Assembly (NCBI RefSeq): GCF_005221325.1 | Contig: NZ_CP039889.1 | Location: forward strand, 62,001 to 126,000 | Reading direction: 5' to 3' | Length of the DNA stretch: 64,000 nt | Origin: Agrobacterium tumefaciens | GTDB lineage: Bacteria > Pseudomonadota > Alphaproteobacteria > Rhizobiales > Rhizobiaceae | In this document: positions 17,374 to 24,088 of the stretch, piece by piece | Layout of the letters: each line of letters begins with the position of its first letter | Numbering within the stretch: the stretch's first letter is position 1 | Made by a program: the position numbers and the translations under genes | The notes under the pieces: generated by a model | What the model saw: the letters and a program-made list of their open reading frames with translations, nothing else | Told to the model about the DNA's origin: nothing | Database searches by the model: none

Positions 17374-18447
17374 ATGCGCGCGCTCAGATTTCATGCAGCC
17401 AAGGATTTGCGGATCGAAGACATTGCCGAACCGAAACGGCCCGGTCCGGGACAGGTCCTCGTCCGCAACCGTTTCGTCGGCATCTGCGGCACCGATCTGC
17501 ATGAATACAGCTACGGCCCGATCTTCATTCCCACCGAACCGCATCCCTTCACCGGTGCCCATGGCCCTCAAATTCTGGGCCATGAATTCGGTGGCGTGGT
17601 TGAGGCAATCGGCGAAGGCGTAACCTCCGTCAGCGTCGGTGACCGTGTCTCCATCCAGCCGCTCGTCATGCCGCGATCCGGCGATTATTTTGCTGATCGC
17701 GGCCTTTTCCATCTCAGCACACAGCTGGCACTGGTGGGCCTCAGCTGGGAGGGCGGCGGCATGGCGGAAGCAGCACTGGTCAACGACTATAACGTCCAGA
17801 AAATTCCGGACGACATGACCGACGAAGAGGCCGCACTGGTGGAGCCGACGGCCGTTGCCGTTTATGCCTGTGATCGTGGTGGCGTCACCGCCGGTAACAG
17901 CGTTCTGGTGACGGGCGCCGGCCCGATCGGGATGTTGACGCTTCTGGCGGCCCGCGCAGCCGGAGCAGCGCAGCTTTTCGTCTCCGATCTCAACGATGCC
18001 CGCCTGGAACTCGCCCGCAGTATTATCCCCGATGTCATCACCATCAACCCGAAGCGCGACAATGTCGGTGATGTCGTCCGCTCGGCAACCGAAGGCAAGG
18101 TTGGCTGCGAGGTGGCGATTGAATGCGTGGGCAATGAACATGCACTCAAGGCCTGCGTTGACGCCGTGCGCAAGCAGGGCGTCGTCGTGCAAACCGGGCT
18201 GCACCCGCATGAAAACCCGATCGACTGGTTCCAGGTGACGTTCCGTGATCTGGAGATCAAAGGCTCCTGGGCCTATCCGACACACTATTGGCCGCGCGTC
18301 ATCCGGCTCATTGCCTCCGGCCTGCTGCCGGCGACGAAGATCGTCACCAAACGCATCACGCTCGATACGGCCGTTACCGAGGGGTTCGATGCCCTGCTCG
18401 ACCCCGCCGGCACGCATCTGAAAATCCTGATCGATCTTTCGAAATAA
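17374..18447 (+). CDS. Zinc-type medium-chain alcohol dehydrogenase (2,3-butanediol/secondary alcohol dehydrogenase-like)
   Basis: A 357-residue MDR-family NAD(P)-dependent dehydrogenase. Catalytic zinc ligands are visible as G-I-C-G-T-D-L-H (Cys at about 38) and G-H-E-F (His-Glu near 70), with a later acid in V-E-P-T-A-V-A. The nucleotide-binding glycine motif is V-T-G-A-G-P-I-G-M-L. It resembles butanediol and sorbitol-type dehydrogenases. The loop that usually carries four cysteines for the structural zinc (after G-D-R-V-S-I-Q-P) has none here. Expression is probably driven by the sigma-54 promoter just upstream. The flavin monooxygenase gene follows 113 bp later. Substrate is uncertain; a secondary alcohol or diol is likely. 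Confidence 0.87.
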   Translation: MRALRFHAAKDLRIEDIAEPKRPGPGQVLVRNRFVGICGTDLHEYSYGPIFIPTEPHPFTGAHGPQILGHEFGGVVEAIGEGVTSVSVGDRVSIQPLVMPRSGDYFADRGLFHLSTQLALVGLSWEGGGMAEAALVNDYNVQKIPDDMTDEEAALVEPTAVAVYACDRGGVTAGNSVLVTGAGPIGMLTLLAARAAGAAQLFVSDLNDARLELARSIIPDVITINPKRDNVGDVVRSATEGKVGCEVAIECVGNEHALKACVDAVRKQGVVVQTGLHPHENPIDWFQVTFRDLEIKGSWAYPTHYWPRVIRLIASGLLPATKIVTKRITLDTAVTEGFDALLDPAGTHLKILIDLSK

Positions 18448-18560
18448 GCTTTTCGCATCCGCATGCCGGGAAGAGGAGCCCGGTTTGCGCAGGCCATTGG
18501 CTTTCGGGGCGGCGACACCGCCGCTCCGCCATCAGACCAAGCACCATGGAGGAGATGAAT

Positions 18561-20363
18561 ATGCTTGATGTCAGTCCCGCCACCAAAATCGATACGGTTC
18601 TTTCGAAGCTCGGCAACGCACTCGAAGCCGGCGACATAGACGCCGCCGTCAACCTGTTTCAGGCCGATTGTTACTGGCGCGATCTCGTGACCTTTACCTG
18701 GAACCTGAAGACGCTGGAGGGCCGCGAACAGGTCCACGACATGCTGACCAGCCAGCTTGCGGCGATAAAACCTTCCGGTTTTGTACAGGATGTGAAGGAG
18801 CAGGCTTCGGAAGGCGGTGGCGTCACCGAAGGCTGGTTCGAGTTCGAGACCGGGGTCGCCCGCGGTTACGGCCATATCCGCCTGAAGGACGGGCTGATCT
18901 GGACCTTGCTCACCACCATGAGCGAACTGAAAGGCCACGAGGAACCAAAGGGCATTCGCCGGCCCATGGGCGCCGAACACGGCCATGACCGCGGCCGCCG
19001 GACCTGGAAGGAAAAGCGCGAGGCCGAGGCAGCGGAACTCGGCTATGCGGAGCAGCCCTATGTCGTCATCATTGGCGGCGGACAGGGCGGCATTGCGCTT
19101 GGCGCGCGCCTCCGCCAGCTCGGCGTGCCGACGATCATCATCGAAAAGAACGAGCGGCCCGGCGACAGCTGGCGCAAGCGCTATAAATCGCTCTGCCTGC
19201 ATGATCCGGTCTGGTACGACCACCTGCCCTATATTCCCTTCCCGGAAAACTGGCCGGTCTTCACACCGAAGGACAAGGTGGGCGACTGGCTGGAAATGTA
19301 CACCCGGGTCATGGAGCTGAATTACTGGGGCTCCACCACCTGCAAATCGGCGCAATATGACGAGGCGACCGGCGAATGGACGGTGGTCGTCGATCGCGCC
19401 GGAAAGGAAGTCGTACTGCGGCCGAAACAGCTGGTGCTAGCGACCGGCATGTCCGGCAAGGCTAATATACCGAAATTCCCCGGTCAGGACGTCTTCAAGG
19501 GCGAGCAGCAGCATTCCTCGCAGCACCCCGGCCCGGACGCCTATGCCGGCAAAAAGGTCGTGGTGATCGGCTCCAACAACTCGGCGCATGATATCTGCGC
19601 AGCACTCTGGGAGGCGGGCGCTGACGTCACCATGCTGCAGCGTTCCTCCACCCATATCGTCAAATCGGACTCGCTGATGGAGATCGGCCTCGGTGATCTC
19701 TACTCCGAGCGCGCGGTTGCGAACGGCATGACCACGCGCAAGGCCGACCTCATCTTCGCCTCCCTGCCCTACAGGATCATGCATGAATTCCAGGTTCCGA
19801 TTTACGACCGGATCCGCGAACAGGATGCCGATTTTTACGCGGCGCTGGAGAAAGCCGGCTTCATGCTTGATTTCGGCGATGACGAGTCCGGTCTCTTCAT
19901 GAAATATCTGCGCCGCGGCTCTGGCTATTACATCGATGTCGGGGCCTGCGATCTGGTGATCGACGGCTCGATCAAATTGAAATCCGGCGTGGACGTCTCA
20001 CATCTCACCGAAAATGCCGTGGTGCTGAAAGACGGCACGGAACTGCCTGCCGATCTGGTGGTCTATGCCACCGGTTATGGTTCGATGAACGGCTGGGCAG
20101 CGGATCTCATTTCGCGCGAAGTGGCGGACAAGGTCGGCAAATGCTGGGGCCTCGGCTCCGACACGACAAAGGATCCCGGCCCGTGGGAAGGTGAACAGCG
20201 CAACATGTGGAAGCCGACCCGGCAGGACGCCCTGTGGTTCCACGGCGGCAACCTGCATCAGTCACGGCACTATTCGCAATATCTGTCGCTCCAGCTCAAG
20301 GCCAGACAGGCGGGGCTGAAGACACCCGTCTATGGGCTGCAAAAGCCGCATCATCTGTCCTGA
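18561..20363 (+). CDS. Flavin-containing monooxygenase with N-terminal SnoaL/NTF2-like domain
   Basis: A 600-residue protein with two parts. Residues 1-150 look like a SnoaL/NTF2 fold (L-E-A-G-D-I-D-A-A-V-N-L-F, then Y-W-R-D-L-V). From about 165 on it is a class B flavoprotein monooxygenase: FAD motif I-I-G-G-G-Q-G-G, the FMO-type sequence F-K-G-E-Q-Q-H-S-S-Q-H-P, and NADPH motif V-I-G-S-N-N-S-A-H-D near 335-344. The motif ends in His-Pro where Baeyer-Villiger enzymes have Trp, so it sits between FMO and BVMO types. The ATG at 18561 is chosen for its GGAGGAG site 6 bp upstream. It is probably co-transcribed with the alcohol dehydrogenase. Confidence 0.85.
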   Translation: MLDVSPATKIDTVLSKLGNALEAGDIDAAVNLFQADCYWRDLVTFTWNLKTLEGREQVHDMLTSQLAAIKPSGFVQDVKEQASEGGGVTEGWFEFETGVARGYGHIRLKDGLIWTLLTTMSELKGHEEPKGIRRPMGAEHGHDRGRRTWKEKREAEAAELGYAEQPYVVIIGGGQGGIALGARLRQLGVPTIIIEKNERPGDSWRKRYKSLCLHDPVWYDHLPYIPFPENWPVFTPKDKVGDWLEMYTRVMELNYWGSTTCKSAQYDEATGEWTVVVDRAGKEVVLRPKQLVLATGMSGKANIPKFPGQDVFKGEQQHSSQHPGPDAYAGKKVVVIGSNNSAHDICAALWEAGADVTMLQRSSTHIVKSDSLMEIGLGDLYSERAVANGMTTRKADLIFASLPYRIMHEFQVPIYDRIREQDADFYAALEKAGFMLDFGDDESGLFMKYLRRGSGYYIDVGACDLVIDGSIKLKSGVDVSHLTENAVVLKDGTELPADLVVYATGYGSMNGWAADLISREVADKVGKCWGLGSDTTKDPGPWEGEQRNMWKPTRQDALWFHGGNLHQSRHYSQYLSLQLKARQAGLKTPVYGLQKPHHLS

Positions 20364-20374
20364 TCATGCTACGG

Positions 20375-20395
20375 GGCGCCGGCCGAACCGGCGCC
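20375..20395. terminator. GC-rich hairpin between convergent genes
   Basis: A perfect 8-bp stem (GGCGCCGG at 20375..20382, CCGGCGCC at 20388..20395) with a 5-base loop between the stops of the monooxygenase and the MarR gene. There is no T-tract directly after it on either strand, so it is at best a weak bidirectional terminator. Confidence 0.45.
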
Positions 20396-20418
20396 TCGGT
20401 GACGGATACGTCTTTTCT

Positions 20419-20838
20419 CTACGCCTTCTTCACGTTTCCAAGCTCACTCAATATGGCGATCAGTTGCGGTGCCATTTCGCGGATTTCGGTCAGGTGGATG
20501 GCGCTCAGATGCGCCATTGCCTGGTCGGCCTTTTCCGTCAGCTGCAATGTCTGGCGGCGCCGATCCGACGGGTCTGCTTCGCGCGTAATGAAACCGCCGC
20601 TCAACAGACGACCGGCGAGTTCCGTTGCGGAATGCGGAGCGATTAGCAACCGCTCCGCAAGAAGCCCGACCGTCATGACCTCACCCAGCGGCAGCCCCTT
20701 GATGGCAAGCAGCGCCTGATGCTGCTGTGGCGGCACGCCGGCGGCTTGCGCGGCCGAGGTGCTGAAATCCATAAATTTCTTGAGGGTGTGGCGAAAGACG
20801 GCAAGCGCCTCATACTCCGACTGGGTGGGTAAAGTCAT
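20419..20838 (-). CDS. MarR-family transcriptional regulator
   Basis: A 139-residue winged-helix regulator. The recognition region reads T-V-G-L-L-A-E-R-L-L-I-A-P-H-S-A-T-E-L, followed by the wing with R-E-A-D-P-S-D-R-R-R-Q-T, the hallmark D-x-R-D/R motif of MarR proteins. It is divergent from the ClC channel gene, and a 19-bp perfect palindrome lies between them, so it probably controls both. The ATG at 20838 has AAGGG upstream; an ATG at 20871 would add 11 residues and cannot be excluded. The ligand is unknown; an anion or acid stress signal would fit the channel. Confidence 0.87.
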   Translation of the reverse strand: MTLPTQSEYEALAVFRHTLKKFMDFSTSAAQAAGVPPQQHQALLAIKGLPLGEVMTVGLLAERLLIAPHSATELAGRLLSGGFITREADPSDRRRQTLQLTEKADQAMAHLSAIHLTEIREMAPQLIAILSELGNVKKA

Positions 20839-20935
20839 ATTTCGCAAGCCCTTATGCTGGTCACCTCTCATTGTTCTTTAGCCCGGCTGTCCGCGAATGA
20901 ACATCGCATTTTAACGGACCACAAACCGGTTGATT

Positions 20936-20954
20936 TATATCGTATTACGATATA
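20936..20954. promoter_or_regulatory. Palindromic operator between marR and clc genes
   Basis: A perfect 19-bp palindrome (arms TATATCGTA and TACGATATA around a central T). It is AT-rich, in the 156 bp between the divergent starts at 20838 and 20995. Its size and symmetry fit MarR-family operators. Confidence 0.72.
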
Positions 20955-20994
20955 TCTGTCGCGCCACTGTTTTCATGCACGCAAGGATAAGCCG

Positions 20995-22821
20995 TTGACC
21001 CAAGCCTCCTCGTCTTCCAGATCAAGCCAATTCGGCACCGGTTTTCCACGGCGGCAGGCTGGAGATTTCACGACGGACAAACGCGTGCTGCTGCTGATCG
21101 TCATGGCGACCATCGTCGGCTCGTTAGGCGCCCTTGCCGCCCGGTTTCTCGTCAGCCTCATCCAGCTTGTCACCAACATCGTCTGGCTTGGCCGCTTCAG
21201 CACGCAGGATGTCAGTTTCGCGGAGATACATCCTTCCCTGTGGATGGTCGCGGCACCGGTTCTCGGCGGGATCGTCATCGGCCTGATGGCCCGTTTCGGT
21301 TCCGAAAAAATCCGGGGGCACGGCATTCCGGAAGCGATCGAGGCCATCCTCATCGGCGGCAGCCGCATGTCGCCGAAAGTGGCGCTGTTGAAGCCGCTTT
21401 CCTCGGCCATTTCAATCGGCAGCGGCGGCCCTTTCGGCGCCGAAGGCCCGATCATCATGACGGGTGGCGCGATCGGTTCCCTCTTCGCCCAATGTTTTCA
21501 CATGAGCAGCGCGGAACGCAAAACCCTGCTCGTTGCCGGGGCAGCCGCCGGCATGACGGCAATCTTCGGTTCACCGATCGCCGCGGTCATGCTGGCCGTC
21601 GAACTGCTGCTGTTCGAATGGAAGCCTAGAAGCTTCATACCGGTTGCAGTCGCCGCAGCAGTTGCCATCAGCTGGCGACCGTTCTTCTTCGGCGCAGGCC
21701 CCCTGTTTCCCACGAATTTCGGTTATGACCTGCCATGGTGGGGAATTGCACCCTGCATATTGATCGGCGTGCTCGCCGGATTGCAGTCAGGGCTGATGAC
21801 CATATTGCTCTACAAGATCGAAGACCTGTTCGAAAAGCTTCCGATCCACTGGATGTGGTGGCCCGCTCTCGGCGGTCTCGCCGTCGGCCTCGGTGGCCTG
21901 ATGGAGCCACGAGCGCTCGGCGTCGGCTACGACATTATCGCCGACCTCCTCAACAACAATCTCGCCATGCAGGCCGTCGTCACCATTCTGCTGGTCAAGT
22001 CCGGAATATGGCTCATCGCCCTGTCGTCGGGCACATCCGGCGGCGTGCTGGCGCCGCTCCTCATCCTCGGCGGATCATTGGGTTATCTGACCGGAACGTT
22101 CCTGCCCGGCGAACCCGCTCTCTGGGGGTTGCTTGGCATGGCGGCCATGATGGGTGGAACCATGCGCGCACCGCTGACCGGGATCTTCTTCGCAATCGAA
22201 ATCACCGGTGATCTCAGCACCGCGATCCCGCTCATGATAGCCACCGTGTCCGCATATTCCGTGACCGTCCTCCTCATGCGGCGCTCGATCCTGACGGAAA
22301 AGATCGCCCGGCGCGGCCAGCATATCACACGCGAATATGCGATCGATTCCTTCGAACTGACCCGGGCGTCGGAGATCATGATCCGCAAGGTCGATACGCT
22401 GCCTGCCGCCATGACGGTATCGGAGGCGATTTCATTCTTCACCGCTTCACAGGAGACGCACCGGACATATCCGGTCGTGCAGCCTGACGGAAAGCTGCTG
22501 GGGCTTGTATCGCGGGGAGACATCCTCTCGTGGCAACAGGAACCGCCGAATGAGAAAGAGACGCTGGTCGACAAGCTGGCTGATCGTGACGCCCCGGTGG
22601 GGCATGAAGACGACCCGGTCGGTTTGATCGCTGACCTGATGCTGAGCGCCGATACCGGCAGGATCGCCATTGTCGACAGGTCTTCGAACAGTCTGGTCGG
22701 TCTTGTCACACGCAAGGACCTGCTTCATCTGCGCCGGGCGCAACAGAGGTCGGAGCTGGAGCGGCAACCCTTCATCCGGGCGGCAGCGGTAAACCGCGGC
22801 CTGCCGGCAAACTCGACCTGA
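20995..22821 (+). CDS. ClC-family chloride channel/transporter with C-terminal CBS pair
   Basis: About 608 residues. The ClC core spans the first 430 or so residues with about ten hydrophobic helices. Selectivity-filter regions are recognisable: G-H-G-I-P-E (His where ClcA has Ser107), G-A-E-G-P with gating Glu at about 150 (ClcA E148), and G-G-V-L-A-P near 349. Two CBS domains follow (about 455-585), which in other ClC proteins bind adenine nucleotides. The start is taken as TTG 20995, preceded by AAGGATAA; no in-frame ATG exists before the first helix, so the start is moderately sure. It may exchange Cl- for H+, but the altered filter makes the anion uncertain. Confidence 0.85.
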   Translation: MTQASSSSRSSQFGTGFPRRQAGDFTTDKRVLLLIVMATIVGSLGALAARFLVSLIQLVTNIVWLGRFSTQDVSFAEIHPSLWMVAAPVLGGIVIGLMARFGSEKIRGHGIPEAIEAILIGGSRMSPKVALLKPLSSAISIGSGGPFGAEGPIIMTGGAIGSLFAQCFHMSSAERKTLLVAGAAAGMTAIFGSPIAAVMLAVELLLFEWKPRSFIPVAVAAAVAISWRPFFFGAGPLFPTNFGYDLPWWGIAPCILIGVLAGLQSGLMTILLYKIEDLFEKLPIHWMWWPALGGLAVGLGGLMEPRALGVGYDIIADLLNNNLAMQAVVTILLVKSGIWLIALSSGTSGGVLAPLLILGGSLGYLTGTFLPGEPALWGLLGMAAMMGGTMRAPLTGIFFAIEITGDLSTAIPLMIATVSAYSVTVLLMRRSILTEKIARRGQHITREYAIDSFELTRASEIMIRKVDTLPAAMTVSEAISFFTASQETHRTYPVVQPDGKLLGLVSRGDILSWQQEPPNEKETLVDKLADRDAPVGHEDDPVGLIADLMLSADTGRIAIVDRSSNSLVGLVTRKDLLHLRRAQQRSELERQPFIRAAAVNRGLPANST

Positions 22822-22834
22822 CAGAGTGGTGAGC

Positions 22835-22870
22835 GCCGGCCCACCCTGATCGGACGGGCCGGCAATTTTT
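22835..22870 (+). terminator. Intrinsic terminator of the clc gene
   Basis: An 8-bp perfect stem (GCCGGCCC at 22835..22842 with GGGCCGGC at 22856..22863), a 13-base loop, then AATTTTT. It begins 14 bp after the channel stop and separates it from the convergent catB. Confidence 0.75.
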
Positions 22871-22874
22871 ACCG

Positions 22875-23504
22875 CTAGAGGCTATCGGACCGCCAGAAAC
22901 GATAAAGCTCAGCGACGTTGCCGCTGGTCATCAGCGGCATTGCAGCTTTCAGCCGCTCCGCCGGCCAATCCCACCACGTCATCTCGAGCAGCAGGGCGAT
23001 GCTGTCGTCGTCAAACCGCTTGCGGATCGTTTTTGCGGGGTTGCCGCCGACGATGGCGTAGGGTTCGACGTCCTTCGTCACCAGCGCCCGTGTTCCGATC
23101 ACCGCGCCATCACCGACGGTGATGCCGGGCATGATGATGGCTTCCGAGCCGATCCAGACATCGTTGCCGATGACGGTGTCGCCCGCCGGCAGATAACCGT
23201 TGGCGGCATTCTCGAACTCCGGCACCTCCGGCATGAAGAAGAACGGGAAGGTGCTGATCCATTCGTTGCGATGGCCCTGATTGCCCGCCATGATGAAGGC
23301 GGCGCCCGAACCGATCGAGCAGAAGCTTCCGATCACCAGCCTGTCCGCGCCCTCATCCGGCAGCAGATACCGGGCGCAATCCTCGAAACCGTGGCCGTGG
23401 TAATAGCCGGAATAATAGCTGTATTTTCCGACCACGAGGTTTGGGCTCTTCACCTGCTTGTCGAGCGTAATGCCCCGGAACGGGCTTTCGAAATAGTTTT
23501 CCAT
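22875..23504 (-). CDS. catB: CatB-type xenobiotic (chloramphenicol) O-acetyltransferase
   Basis: A 209-residue hexapeptide-repeat acetyltransferase, the same length as the A. tumefaciens chromosomal type B chloramphenicol acetyltransferase. It would transfer acetyl from acetyl-CoA to chloramphenicol or another hydroxyl acceptor as a left-handed beta-helix trimer. The catalytic His is likely H78 in N-Q-G-H-R-N-E-W. Hexapeptide repeats run through [20 protein letters not shown], and V-G-G-N-P-A-K is the usual coenzyme A loop. The ATG at 23504 gives the family length; a longer frame upstream adds unrelated residues. The physiological substrate may not be chloramphenicol. Confidence 0.92.
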   Translation of the reverse strand: MENYFESPFRGITLDKQVKSPNLVVGKYSYYSGYYHGHGFEDCARYLLPDEGADRLVIGSFCSIGSGAAFIMAGNQGHRNEWISTFPFFFMPEVPEFENAANGYLPAGDTVIGNDVWIGSEAIIMPGITVGDGAVIGTRALVTKDVEPYAIVGGNPAKTIRKRFDDDSIALLLEMTWWDWPAERLKAAMPLMTSGNVAELYRFWRSDSL

Positions 23505-23534
23505 TGAAATAATCCACTGCATCTGTTCGCATTC

Positions 23535-23584
23535 GCCTGCCTTCAGGCAAGCATAAGCCAGACGCAAAACCGACCGGTTTTGCG
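23535..23584. promoter_or_regulatory. Paired inverted repeats upstream of catB
   Basis: A palindrome with 10-bp perfect arms (CGCAAAACCG and CGGTTTTGCG, 23563..23584, two-base centre) and, nearer the gene, a short hairpin (GCCTG/CAGGC, 23535..23548). Both lie in the 203-bp gap before catB. They could be an operator, or alternative RNA structures in the leader. Nothing else was seen in this gap. Confidence 0.5.
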
Positions 23585-23707
23585 CCGGATGCTCCTCGCG
23601 CTCAGGCGGGAGCTAGATGCAGGTGATACTCGAGGCTTTAATCATGGAGCATGGTTAGCCCAAAATGCGCCGAAGGCCAAGCGCCGGCACAGAACGATCA
23701 TCAGGCC

Positions 23708-23890
23708 TCACGATGCTATGGCCAGAATGATTGCGATCACGATCAACATCGGCCCCATCCATTTGAAGTGACGCACCACGCGCGGCTGGTAAGCGGGGTT
23801 TTTAGAGAGGGCCAGATAACCGAACCCCACCAGCGTCATCCACAGGCCCGCGCAGAACATGATGACTTCATCGATATAGGCCGCGATCAT
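23708..23890 (-). CDS. Small two-helix membrane protein, unknown function
   Basis: A 60-residue protein with two hydrophobic segments (about 8-28 and 44-59) separated by a basic loop (K-N-P-A-Y-Q-P-R-V-V-R-H-F-K). The ATG at 23890 is preceded by a very strong GAGGGGGAG site only 2-3 bp away, and the codon use looks genuine. It lies alone between catB and the chemoreceptor gene. I do not recognise the family. Confidence 0.65.
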   Translation of the reverse strand: MIAAYIDEVIMFCAGLWMTLVGFGYLALSKNPAYQPRVVRHFKWMGPMLIVIAIILAIAS

Positions 23891-24088
23891 GGCTCCCCCT
23901 CAGGCGCATTGCAGGCAATCGCGATGAGTCTAGCGGGCGTGAACGCAAAAGGCAAAGAACGGGGGCGGCTCAGTGCCGACGCAGGTAAAAAGCAGAACAC
24001 CGGAGATCAGAGCCTGATCCCCGGTGTCCATGTCTGAAACGATGCCCTCAGCGCCCTGCCGGATGCAAGGGCTGAAAGCGGTTGAGGC

